Below, in pieces: positions 1-7,958 of a stretch of DNA of 11,294 bases. The notes under the pieces are model-generated. The model was not told the origin of the DNA and searched no databases. It was given only the letters and a program-made list of their open reading frames with translations. The number at the start of each line of letters is the position of its first letter. The first letter of the stretch is position 1. The position numbers and the translations under genes were made by a program. This DNA comes from Betaproteobacteria bacterium (GTDB lineage: Bacteria; Pseudomonadota; Gammaproteobacteria; Burkholderiales; SG8-39): assembly GCA_004298295.1 (NCBI GenBank), contig SCUH01000136.1, positions 1-11,294 on the forward strand. Reading direction: 5' to 3'.

Positions 1-1
1 C

Positions 2-163
2 CGGCCGCCGCGGGTCGGGCGCAATCCCAAGTCCGGCGAGAAGGTGCACGTGCCGGAGAAGTACGTGCCGCACTTCAAGGCGGGCAAGGAATTGCGCGAG
101 CGCGTCGACGCGGCGCAGGCTGCAGCGGCCGCCGCCGCGGCGCCGCAGACGGCGCATCCGTAA
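2..163 (+). CDS. ihfB: Integration host factor subunit beta, C-terminal part (5' end outside window)
   Basis: The last 53 codons of a DNA-bending HU/IHF family protein are present; the start lies left of the window. The visible part opens with RPPRVGRNPKSGEKV and continues VPEKYVPHFKAGKELRERV. This is the conserved family arm, whose proline inserts into the DNA minor groove, followed by the closing strand and helix. The FKAGKELRERV ending fits IHF-beta better than HU. IHF-beta pairs with IHF-alpha, encoded elsewhere, to bend DNA at specific sites in recombination, replication and transcription control. After the family core there is an alanine-rich tail of about 19 residues ending PQTAHP, which is longer than the short E. 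coli ending. lapA begins 43 bases downstream; ihfB next to lapAB is the usual arrangement in betaproteobacteria and enterobacteria. Confidence 0.9.
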   Translation, partial: RPPRVGRNPKSGEKVHVPEKYVPHFKAGKELRERVDAAQAAAAAAAAPQTAHP

Positions 164-169
164 CGGGTT

Positions 170-191
170 CCGGGGTCGGTAGTCGCCCCGG
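170..191 (+). other. Small GC hairpin between ihfB and lapA
   Basis: CCGGGG (170–175) and CCCCGG (186–191) are perfect inverted arms around a 10-base loop, directly after the ihfB stop. No T-run follows, so it does not look like a standard intrinsic terminator. It could protect the ihfB mRNA end or reduce read-through into lapA, or be chance in GC-rich DNA. Confidence 0.3.
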
Positions 192-206
192 ACGCGGCCG
201 ATCGCG

Positions 207-500
207 ATGCGCATCGTCACCTGGACGATCCGGCTGGCGGCGTTCCTGCTGCTGCTGGCGTTCGCGGCGAAGAACGCCGACCCGGTGACGCTGCGCCTGT
301 TCTTCGACCTGAGCTGGCAACTGCCGCTGGTGGCGCTGCTGCTTGCCTTCTTCGCTGCCGGCGTGCTGTTCGGCCTCGCTGCGATGCTCGGCCCGCTGCT
401 GCGGCAGCGGCGGGAACTCGGGCGTCTGCGGCGCGAGGACCTTGCCGCCGCGGCCGTCGCCGCGCCCGTGCCCACGCAACCGCCGGCCGCGGAATCCTGA
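207..500 (+). CDS. lapA: Lipopolysaccharide assembly protein A (LapA/DUF1049)
   Basis: This is a small inner-membrane protein of 97 residues, the usual size for the LapA (DUF1049, YciS) family. Two hydrophobic segments at about residues 6–22 and 38–65 flank a short loop containing KNADPVTLRLFF, which matches the family pattern of a conserved asparagine and a beta-prone stretch between two helices. A charged cytoplasmic segment (RQRRELGRLRREDL) and a low-complexity Ala/Pro tail follow. In E. coli LapA works with LapB in controlling LPS assembly and LpxC stability; its exact biochemical role is not settled. It lies between ihfB and lapB, and the stop is 27 bases before the lapB start, which indicates co-transcription. 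No strong Shine-Dalgarno sequence precedes the ATG. Family assignment rests on topology, size and position. Confidence 0.88.
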   Translation: MRIVTWTIRLAAFLLLLAFAAKNADPVTLRLFFDLSWQLPLVALLLAFFAAGVLFGLAAMLGPLLRQRRELGRLRREDLAAAAVAAPVPTQPPAAES

Positions 501-527
501 GGAGCCGCGGCACCGCGCCTCGAGCCC

Positions 528-1706
528 ATGGAATTCGAATACTGGTGGCTGCTGGGTTTCCCGCTGTTCTTCGGCCTCGGCTGGATGGCGGCCCGCATCG
601 ACATCCGGCACCTGGTGCGCGAATCGCGCGCGCTGCCGCGTTCGTATTTCAAGGGTCTCAATTTCCTGTTGAGCGAGCAGCCGGACAAGGCGATCGAGGC
701 GTTCATCGAGGTCGTCAAGGTCGATCCGGCGACGGTCGACCTGCATTTCGCGCTGGGGAACCTGTTTCGCCGGCGCGGCGAGTACGACCGCGCCATCCGC
801 ATGCACCAGCACCTGATCGAGCGCGCCGACCTGGGGGCCGAGCAGCGCGCCAATGCGCTGTTCGAACTCGGTCTCGACTACCTCAAGGCCGGAATCCTGG
901 ACCGCGCCGAGGAGGTGTTCACGCGCCTCGGCGACGGGCCGCACGCGGCGCAGGCGCGCGTTTCGCTGCTCGAGATCTATCAGGCGGAAAAGGACTGGCC
1001 GAAGGCGATCGCGATGGCGCGCGCCATCGAACCCGCGGCCGGCGAGTCGCGCTCGCGCGACATCGCCCAGTTCCTGTGCGAGCTGGCGGCGGGCGAGGCG
1101 ACGCATTCGCGCCCGGACGCGGCGCGCTCGCACCTCGAGGAGGCGCTGGAGACGCAGCGCAAGTGCGTTCGGGCCAACGTTCTGCTCGGCGACCTGGAGC
1201 GCGCAGCCGGCCGTGCCGAGCGCGCGATCGAGCACTGGAAGCGCATCGAGCAGCAGAACCCGGCGTACCTCGCGCTGGTCGCGCAGCGCCTGCTCGAGGC
1301 ATATCGCGACGCCGGACGGCTGGAAGAGGGACTGACGCTGCTGAGCGGCTACCTCGAGCGCTATCCCTCGCTCGACCTGCTGGACGCGGTGTTCCAGTAC
1401 ACGCTCGAGGCGAAGGGCGCGCAGGCGGCCTACCGCCTGGTGCGCGACGAGTTGCGCCGCAACCCGACGCTGCTCGGCCTCGACCGCCTGATCGAGGCGC
1501 AGATCGCCGGCGACGCGCACCCCGAGCGGCGGCGCGACCTCGAGCTGGTCAAGAACCTGGTGCACAGCCACACGCGCAAGCTCGCTCGCTACCGCTGCGA
1601 AGGCTGCGGCTTCAAGGCGCGCCAGTTCCACTGGCGCTGCCCGGGCTGCGGCGGCTGGGAGACCTATCCGCCGCGCCGCTCGGAAGAATTCGATCTCGCT
1701 CCCTAG
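528..1706 (+). CDS. lapB: Lipopolysaccharide assembly protein B (LapB/YciM), TPR protein with rubredoxin-type zinc/iron knuckle
   Basis: LapB is a membrane-anchored adaptor that tunes LPS synthesis; in E. coli it directs FtsH to degrade LpxC, the committed enzyme of lipid A synthesis. This 392-residue protein (E. coli: 389) has the full layout. A short N-terminal transmembrane helix at about residues 5–21 precedes the conserved YFKGLNFLLSEQPDKAIEAF segment. A series of TPR helices follows to about residue 330. The C-terminal metal-binding knuckle has two CxxC pairs, Cys357/Cys360 and Cys371/Cys374. All four ligands are present, so the gene looks intact. Its stop overlaps the ribosome-binding region of ugd (AGGGA at 1705–1709), placing LPS control and sugar-nucleotide genes in one transcript. 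Whether LapB controls LpxC in this lineage is inferred from E. coli. Confidence 0.95.
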   Translation: MEFEYWWLLGFPLFFGLGWMAARIDIRHLVRESRALPRSYFKGLNFLLSEQPDKAIEAFIEVVKVDPATVDLHFALGNLFRRRGEYDRAIRMHQHLIERADLGAEQRANALFELGLDYLKAGILDRAEEVFTRLGDGPHAAQARVSLLEIYQAEKDWPKAIAMARAIEPAAGESRSRDIAQFLCELAAGEATHSRPDAARSHLEEALETQRKCVRANVLLGDLERAAGRAERAIEHWKRIEQQNPAYLALVAQRLLEAYRDAGRLEEGLTLLSGYLERYPSLDLLDAVFQYTLEAKGAQAAYRLVRDELRRNPTLLGLDRLIEAQIAGDAHPERRRDLELVKNLVHSHTRKLARYRCEGCGFKARQFHWRCPGCGGWETYPPRRSEEFDLAP

Positions 1707-1712
1707 GGAAAA

Positions 1713-3038
1713 ATGAAAATCACGCTTGTCGGCACGGGTTACGTTGGACTGGTGACGGGCGCCTGCCTGGCGGACGCGGGTAACCAGGTGTTCTGCCTCG
1801 ATCTGGACGCGGCCAAGGTGCGCGCGCTGAACGAGGGCCGCATCCCGATCTACGAGCCGGGACTGGAAGCGGTCGTGAAGCGCAACCGCGCCGCCGGGAG
1901 AATCGTCTTTTCGACCGATGTCGCGGCGAGCGTCGCGCACGGCGTCTTGCAGTGCATTGCGGTGGGAACGCCCCCCGGGGAAAACGGCTCGGCCGACCTG
2001 CAGCACGTGCTCGCGGCGGCGCGCGCGGTGGGACGCCACATGGACGGCTATCGCGTCATCGTCGACAAGTCCACGGTCCCGGTGGGCACCGCCGATCGCG
2101 TGCGCGCCGCGGTGGCCGAAGAGCTCGGCGCGCGCGGCGCGCGGCACCAGTTCAGCGTGGTGTCCAATCCCGAGTTCCTCAAGGAAGGCGCCGCGGTCGA
2201 GGATTTCATGCGCCCCGACCGCATCATCGTGGGCTCGGAAGACGAGCGCGCCACGCAGCTGCTGCGTGAGCTGTACGCGCCGTTCCAGCGCAATCACGAC
2301 CGCCTGATGCTGATGAGCGTTCGCTCCGCCGAGCTGACCAAGTATGCGGCCAACGCGATGCTCGCGACCCGCATTTCGTTCATGAACGAGTTGGCGAACC
2401 TCGCCGAGCGGCTCGGCGCCGACATCGAGGAGGTGCGCCGCGGCATCGGCTCGGACCCGCGCATCGGCTACCATTTTCTCTACGCCGGCGGCGGCTACGG
2501 CGGCTCGTGCTTTCCCAAGGACGTCAAGGCCCTGCAGCGCAGCGCGCAGGAAGCCGCCAGCCCGCTCGGCGTGCTCGCCGCGGTGGAGCGGGCGAACGAG
2601 GCCCAGAAGCGCGTGCTCGGCACGAAGATCCGCGCGCGCTTCGGCAGCGATCTTTCCGGCCGGCGCTTTGCCGTGTGGGGCCTTGCGTTCAAGCCGAACA
2701 CCGACGACCTGCGGGAGGCGCCCAGCCTCACCCTGATCGGCGACCTGCTCGCGGCGGGCGCCGCGGTGCGCGCCTACGATCCGGCCGCGCGCCACGAAGC
2801 GCGCGCCCTGTTCCGGGACGAGCCGCGCGTCGCCATCGCCGACTCGGCGCTCGATTGCCTGAGCGACTGCGACGCGCTCGCGATCGTCACCGAGTGGCAG
2901 GAATTCCGCAGTCCGGATTTCGCCGAGATGCGGCGCCGCCTGGCGACCCCGGCGATCTTCGACGGACGCAACCTCTATGAGCCGGCGGCGGCGGCGGCCC
3001 TGGGTTTCGAGTACTTCCCGATCGGCCGGAAGACATGA
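1713..3038 (+). CDS. ugd: UDP-glucose 6-dehydrogenase
   Basis: This cytoplasmic enzyme oxidises UDP-glucose twice with NAD+ to give UDP-glucuronate, a precursor for exopolysaccharide, capsule and LPS sugars. The 441-residue protein is of normal length. The N-terminal Rossmann fold opens with GTGYVG (residues 7–12). Further family motifs are VGTPP (84–88), STVPVGT (120–126), NPEFLKEG (152–159) and LTKYAANAMLATR (208–220), which contains catalytic-site Lys210. The GGSCFPKD motif (263–270) supplies catalytic Cys266 and Asp270. The C-terminal UDP-binding domain includes WGLAFKPNTDDLREAP. The start is well supported: AGGGA lies four bases before the ATG and the fold begins at residue 2. The stop overlaps the rfaE1 start as ATGA, so the two are translationally coupled. 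Sitting among heptose genes, it probably feeds cell-envelope glycans; the end product cannot be read from this window. Confidence 0.97.
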   Translation: MKITLVGTGYVGLVTGACLADAGNQVFCLDLDAAKVRALNEGRIPIYEPGLEAVVKRNRAAGRIVFSTDVAASVAHGVLQCIAVGTPPGENGSADLQHVLAAARAVGRHMDGYRVIVDKSTVPVGTADRVRAAVAEELGARGARHQFSVVSNPEFLKEGAAVEDFMRPDRIIVGSEDERATQLLRELYAPFQRNHDRLMLMSVRSAELTKYAANAMLATRISFMNELANLAERLGADIEEVRRGIGSDPRIGYHFLYAGGGYGGSCFPKDVKALQRSAQEAASPLGVLAAVERANEAQKRVLGTKIRARFGSDLSGRRFAVWGLAFKPNTDDLREAPSLTLIGDLLAAGAAVRAYDPAARHEARALFRDEPRVAIADSALDCLSDCDALAIVTEWQEFRSPDFAEMRRRLATPAIFDGRNLYEPAAAAALGFEYFPIGRKT

Positions 3039-3958
3039 CGCGGCCGGACACGCGCAAGGCGAGGGTGCTGGTGGTCGGCGACGTGATGCTCGACCGCTAC
3101 TGGTTCGGCGACGTCGCGCGCATTTCGCCCGAGGCGCCGGTGCCGGTGCTGGGCTTCGAACGGCAGGAGGAGCGCCTCGGTGGCGCCGCCAACGTGGCGA
3201 ACAACTGCGCGGCGCTCGGCGCGCGCACGCAGCTGCTGTCGGTGATCGGCGATGACGCCGAAGGTTCGCGGCTGCAGCACCTGGCTGAGAAGGCGGGCAT
3301 CCGGGCCCGGTTGCACCGGGATCCTTCCGTGCAGACGACCCAGAAGCTGCGCATCGTCGCCAGACATCAGCAATTGCTGCGCGTCGACTTCGAGCGCGTG
3401 CCGTCGCGGGAGATTCTCGCCTCCAAGCTCGCCGACTTCCGGGCCGCACTGCCTTCGTGCGACGTGGTGATCCTGTCGGACTACGGCAAAGGGGGGTTGG
3501 CGCACATTGCGCGCATGATCGGGCTGGCGCGCAAGGCCGGCAAGAAGGTGCTGGTCGATCCCAAGGGCGAGGACTACGCGCGCTACCGCGGCGCGCACGT
3601 CATGACCCCGAACCGCGCCGAGCTGCGCGAGGTGGTGGGCCGCTGGAAGAACGAAGCCGATCTCGGGCGCCGCGCGCAGCGGCTGCGCCGCCAGCTCGGG
3701 CTCGAGGCGCTGCTGCTGACGCGCTCCGAGCAGGGCATGACGCTCTACACCCGGCGCGGCGCGCGGCACGTCAAGGCCGAGGCACGCGAGGTGTACGATG
3801 TGAGCGGCGCGGGGGACACCGTGATCGCCGCGCTCGGCGCGATGCTCGGCGCGGGCGCGGGGCTGGAGCAGGCGGTGCGCGTCGCCAACCGCGCCGCCGG
3901 CATCGTGGTCGGCAAGCTGGGCGTCGCGGTGGCGACGCGGCGCGAAGTCTTCGCATAG
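3035..3958 (+). CDS. rfaE1: D-glycero-beta-D-manno-heptose-7-phosphate kinase (HldE domain 1 / RfaE1), stand-alone
   Basis: This PfkB/ribokinase-family enzyme phosphorylates D-glycero-D-manno-heptose 7-phosphate at C1 to give the 1,7-bisphosphate, an early step toward ADP-heptose for the LPS inner core. Visible motifs are GDVMLDRYWFG (15–25), the substrate-binding GGAANVANN (49–57), SDYGKGGL (148–155), DPKG (175–178), TPNRAE (191–196) and DVSGAGDT (255–262) with catalytic base Asp261. At 307 residues it ends where the kinase domain ends. The nucleotidyltransferase half of the 477-residue E. coli HldE is absent, so this is the split form and needs a separate RfaE2/HldC not found here. It overlaps ugd by ATGA and is followed after eight bases by hldD, the last enzyme of the same pathway. 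Confidence 0.95.
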   Translation: MTRPDTRKARVLVVGDVMLDRYWFGDVARISPEAPVPVLGFERQEERLGGAANVANNCAALGARTQLLSVIGDDAEGSRLQHLAEKAGIRARLHRDPSVQTTQKLRIVARHQQLLRVDFERVPSREILASKLADFRAALPSCDVVILSDYGKGGLAHIARMIGLARKAGKKVLVDPKGEDYARYRGAHVMTPNRAELREVVGRWKNEADLGRRAQRLRRQLGLEALLLTRSEQGMTLYTRRGARHVKAEAREVYDVSGAGDTVIAALGAMLGAGAGLEQAVRVANRAAGIVVGKLGVAVATRREVFA

Positions 3959-3966
3959 GGGCAAGG

Positions 3967-4955
3967 ATGCTTTACGTCGTCACCGGCGCCGCCGGGTTCA
4001 TCGGCTCGAGGCTGGTCGCAGCGCTCAATCGCGAGGGCATCCGCGAGATCCTCGCGGTGGACAATCTGCAGAGCGCCGACAAGTTCCGCAATCTCGTCGG
4101 CTGCGAGATCCAGGACTATCTCGACAAGCGCGATTTCCTGGCGCGGCTCGAAGCCAACGAATTCGAGGGGCTGTTCGAGGCGGTGCTGCACCAGGGCGCG
4201 TGCTCGGACACGATGCAGAGCGACGGCCGCTACATGATGGAGAACAACTACCGCTACTCGCGGGCGCTGCTCGACTGGTGCCAGGACGAGGAGGTGCCGT
4301 TCGTCTACGCGTCGTCGGCCTCGGTCTACGGCGCGGGGCGCGTGTTCGCCGAGGCGCGCGCCAACGAGGGCCCGCTCAACATCTACGGCTACTCCAAGTT
4401 CCTCTTCGACCAGCACGTGCGCCAGCGGCTCGCGGCGCGCACGGCGCAGATCCTCGGGCTGCGCTACTTCAACGTCTACGGGCCGAACGAGCGCCACAAG
4501 GGGCGCATGGCTTCGGTCGCCTTGCATGCCTTCAACCAGTTCATGGCCGAGGGCCGCATCCGGCTTTTCGTCGGCTCCGACGGCTACGCCGACGGCGAGC
4601 AGCGGCGCGACTTCGTGCACGTCGACGACGTCGTCGAGGTCAACCTGCATTTCCTCGCGCAGCGCGAAGTCTCCGGCATCTTCAACTGCGGCACCGGGCG
4701 CGCGCAGAGCTTCAATGAAGTCGCGGCCGCGGTGGTGAACACGGTGCGCGCCGCGCGCGGCGAGCCGCCGCTTGCGCCCGGCGAACTGGCGGCGCGCGGC
4801 CTGATCGAGTACATCCCCTTTCCGCCGCCGCTCCTCGGCAAGTACCAGAGCTTCACGCAGGCCGACCTGGCGCAGTTGCGCGCGGCCGGCTACGCGGGCG
4901 AATTCAGGACGGTGCAGCAGGGCGTTGCCGCCTACGTCGAGGAACTGCTCAAGCC

Positions 4956-4959
<4 letters not shown>
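3967..4959 (+). CDS. hldD: ADP-L-glycero-D-manno-heptose 6-epimerase
   Basis: HldD inverts C6 of ADP-D-glycero-D-manno-heptose to the L form used by heptosyltransferases of the LPS inner core. It is an NADP-dependent extended short-chain dehydrogenase of 330 residues. The Rossmann motif GAAGFIG spans residues 7–13 and is followed by VDNL. Other motifs are QGACSDT (76–82), SSASVYG (116–122) and the YxxxK pair Tyr140/Lys144. The NVYGPNERHKGRMASV stretch contains Lys178; these residue numbers match the E. coli catalytic residues exactly. The open frame extends far upstream, but the ATG at 3967 is the right start because the Rossmann strand begins at residue 2 and a GGGGCAAGG purine run precedes it. 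The stop overlaps cysM as ATGA. Confidence 0.97.
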
Positions 4960-5855
<896 letters not shown>

Positions 5856-6635
5856 ATGACGCCGGTCCTCGCGTTCGACATCGAGACGGTGCCGGATTGC
5901 GCCGGCATCCGGCGCCTTTACGACCTGCCGGAATCGCTGCCCGACCACGAGGTGGCCGAGGTCGCGTTCCAGAAGCGGCGCACCCAGACCGGCAGCGATT
6001 TCCTCGCGCCGCACCTGCAGCGCGTGGTGGTGATCTCCTGCGTGCTGCGCGACGCCGAGGGCATCCGCATCTGGTCGATCGGCGAGCCCGAGGCCGACGA
6101 GGCTGCCGCCATCCAGCGCTTCTTCGACGGCGTCGAGAAGCTCGTGCCGCAGCTCGTGTCCTGGAACGGTGGCGGCTTCGACCTGCCCGTGCTCGCCTAC
6201 CGGGGCCTCGCGCGCGGCGTGCAGGCGGCCAAGTTCTGGGACCAGGGCGAGGACGACAAGGACTTCCGCTGGAACAGCTATGTCTCGCGCTACCACGCGC
6301 GGCATCTCGACCTGATGGACGTGCTCGCGATGTACCAGCCGCGCAACAATGCGCCGCTCGACGAAGTGGCGCAGATCGCCGGGCTGCCGGGCAAGATCGG
6401 CATCGGCGGCGCCGCGGTGTGGCCGGCTTACCGCGAGGGGCGCATCGCCGAGATCCGCAGCTACTGCGAGGCCGACACCGCCAATACCTACCTGCTCTGG
6501 CTGCGCTTCCAGTTGTTGCGCGGCGCGCTGAACGCGAAGCAGTACCGCGCCGAGCGCGAGCTGCTGCGCGCGCACCTCGAGCGCCTGGGCGAGCCGCACT
6601 GGCGCGAATTCCTGCAGCGTTGGAAGGAAGATTGA
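5856..6635 (+). CDS. Predicted 3'-5' exonuclease, DEDDy type (PolB-like exonuclease family)
   Basis: This 259-residue protein has the RNase H-like exonuclease fold of DNA polymerase B proofreading domains but no polymerase part (resembling Pfam DNA_pol_B_exo2, PF10108). All four metal-binding acids can be placed: Asp8 and Glu10 in FDIETVPD (Exo I), Asp109 in SWNGGGFDLPVL (Exo II), and Asp207 in YCEADTANTYLLW (Exo III). Tyr203 four residues before Asp207 makes it a DEDDy rather than DEDDh enzyme. HLDLMDVL (150–157) supplies further conserved aspartates. It is predicted to remove nucleotides from 3' ends; whether the substrate is DNA or RNA is not known. It starts immediately after the cysM stop (TGAATG), and its own stop overlaps the rlmD TTG start, so it is probably made with both. 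No gene name is established. Confidence 0.88.
   Translation: MTPVLAFDIETVPDCAGIRRLYDLPESLPDHEVAEVAFQKRRTQTGSDFLAPHLQRVVVISCVLRDAEGIRIWSIGEPEADEAAAIQRFFDGVEKLVPQLVSWNGGGFDLPVLAYRGLARGVQAAKFWDQGEDDKDFRWNSYVSRYHARHLDLMDVLAMYQPRNNAPLDEVAQIAGLPGKIGIGGAAVWPAYREGRIAEIRSYCEADTANTYLLWLRFQLLRGALNAKQYRAERELLRAHLERLGEPHWREFLQRWKED
6622..6634 (+). promoter_or_regulatory. Ribosome binding site and TTG start of rlmD, inside the exonuclease 3' end
   Basis: The purine run GGAAGGAAG (6622–6630) lies just before TTG (6632–6634), which shares bases with the exonuclease TGA (6633–6635). No ATG or GTG in the rlmD frame lies nearby before the conserved TRAM-domain residues, so this TTG best explains the start. The spacing is short (about 3–5 bases). 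A second in-frame TTG at 6620 is less well placed. Confidence 0.6.
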
Positions 6636-7912
6636 CGCTCGCGGTGCTCGCGCTCGACGCCGACGGACGCGGCGTGGCGCGCAATCCGGACGGCAAGGTC
6701 GTGTTCGTGGAGGGCGCGCTCGCCGGCGAAATCGTCGAGGCGCGGCTGGTTCGCAGCCGGCGCTCCTTCGACCTGATGCGAGCCACCGCGGTGCTGCAGG
6801 AGTCGAGCGGGCGCCGCGCGCCGCGCTGCGCCTATTTCGGCGTCTGCGGGGGCTGCGCCACGCAACACGCCGATGCCCGCACGCAGGTCGCCGCCAAGCA
6901 GCGCGGGCTCGAGGACTGCCTGCAGCGCATCGGCAAGGTCGAGCCGGGCTGCATCCTGGCGCCGATTCATGGCGAGGAATGGGGCTACCGGCGACGCGCC
7001 CGGCTCTCGGTGCGCTATCTGGTCGGCAAGGGCGTGGCGATGGTCGGCTTTCGCGAACGCAGATCCACCTTTGTCGCCGACATGGACACTTGCGAGGTGT
7101 TGCCACCGCGCGTGGCGGCGCTGATTCCCGGATTGCGCCCTCTGGTGGCGTCGTTGTCGATTCGCGATCGCTTGCCGCAAATCGAGGTCGCGGTCGGCGA
7201 TGACGCGGTGGCGCTGGTGTTCCGGCACCTGCTGCCTTTGACTGCCGCAGACGAGGCCGCGCTGCGCGATTTTGCGCAGCAGACCGGCGTCCGGGTCTGG
7301 CTGCAGCCGGGCGGGCCGGACAGCGCGCATCCCTTCGCCCCCGAATCGGGGCCGGCGCTGCATTACACGCTGCCGGAGTTCGGCGTGCGCATCGAATTCC
7401 GTCCGACCGATTTCACGCAGGTGAACCACGGCGTCAACCGCCTGCTCGTCGCGCGCGCGGTGCGGCTGCTCGACCCGCAACCGGGCGAACGCATCGCGGA
7501 TCTGTTCTGCGGCCTGGGAAATTTCGCGCTGCCGATGGCGCGCGGCGGCGCGCAGGTGACCGGATTCGAGGGCAGCGCCGGGCTGGCGGAGCGGGCGCGG
7601 CAGAACGCGGCATTGAACGGGCTGGACGTGCGCTTCGAAAGCGCGGATCTGGCCCGGCACGGTATCGGCGCGTTCGGCCCCTTCGACAAGCTGCTCCTCG
7701 ACCCGCCGCGCGAGGGTGCGGTCGAACTGATCAAGGCGCTGCCGCCGGGCTGGCCGCGGCGGATCGTCTACGTGTCCTGCGACCCGGCGACGCTGGCGCG
7801 CGACGCCGGGGTCCTGGTGCACGTGCAGGGATTCGCCCTGAGCGCCGCCGGGGTGGTCAACATGTTTCCCCACACCGCGCACGTCGAGTCGATCGCGCTC
7901 TTCGAGCGCTAG
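6632..7912 (+). CDS. rlmD: 23S rRNA (uracil(1939)-C5)-methyltransferase RlmD
   Basis: RlmD methylates C5 of U1939 in 23S rRNA using S-adenosylmethionine. From the TTG start it is 426 residues (E. coli: 433). The N terminus is a TRAM RNA-binding domain with ALDADGRGVAR (7–17), lacking the short leading tail of the E. coli protein. The [4Fe-4S] ligands are Cys66, Cys72, Cys75 (CAYFGVCGGC) and Cys154 (MDTCEVLPPR). The methyltransferase domain has FRPTDFTQVN (256–265), the SAM-binding DLFCGLGNFALPMA (290–303), LLLDPPREGA (354–363) and YVSCDPATLARD (380–391) with catalytic Cys383. Presence of the cluster and this spacing favour RlmD over RlmC or TrmA. It closes the left gene run; the coding frame is open far upstream, but that extension is only the overlapped cysM/exonuclease region in another frame. 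Confidence 0.95.
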   Translation: MTLAVLALDADGRGVARNPDGKVVFVEGALAGEIVEARLVRSRRSFDLMRATAVLQESSGRRAPRCAYFGVCGGCATQHADARTQVAAKQRGLEDCLQRIGKVEPGCILAPIHGEEWGYRRRARLSVRYLVGKGVAMVGFRERRSTFVADMDTCEVLPPRVAALIPGLRPLVASLSIRDRLPQIEVAVGDDAVALVFRHLLPLTAADEAALRDFAQQTGVRVWLQPGGPDSAHPFAPESGPALHYTLPEFGVRIEFRPTDFTQVNHGVNRLLVARAVRLLDPQPGERIADLFCGLGNFALPMARGGAQVTGFEGSAGLAERARQNAALNGLDVRFESADLARHGIGAFGPFDKLLLDPPREGAVELIKALPPGWPRRIVYVSCDPATLARDAGVLVHVQGFALSAAGVVNMFPHTAHVESIALFER

Positions 7913-7917
7913 AAGTG

Positions 7918-7937
7918 AAAAGGCGCCCGCAGGCGCC
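7918..7937 (-). terminator. Intrinsic terminator for the yccA-like gene, between two convergent genes
   Basis: Read on the minus strand, GGCGCC (7937–7932), a TGCG loop and GGCGCC (7927–7922) are followed by TTTT (7921–7918). The bases before the left arm can form G·U and A-U pairs with the T-run. It lies 22 bases past the stop of the minus-strand gene. On the plus strand the same stem is followed by CCTCTC, so it should be a weaker stop for rlmD. Confidence 0.7.
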
Positions 7938-7958
7938 CCTCTCAGGCACTGCGCGCCT

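Noticed and set aside
75..3449. Minus-strand open frame of 1124 codons
   Set aside because: It lies antisense to ihfB, lapA, lapB, ugd and rfaE1, all well supported. The product is Arg/Ala/Pro-rich with no domain pattern, as expected for a shadow frame in GC-rich DNA.
3488..3496. AAAGGGGGG run in rfaE1 as a possible phase-variable or frameshift site
   Set aside because: It encodes the conserved GKGG of the kinase motif in the correct frame. Six G residues is short for phase variation, and no alternative product is apparent.
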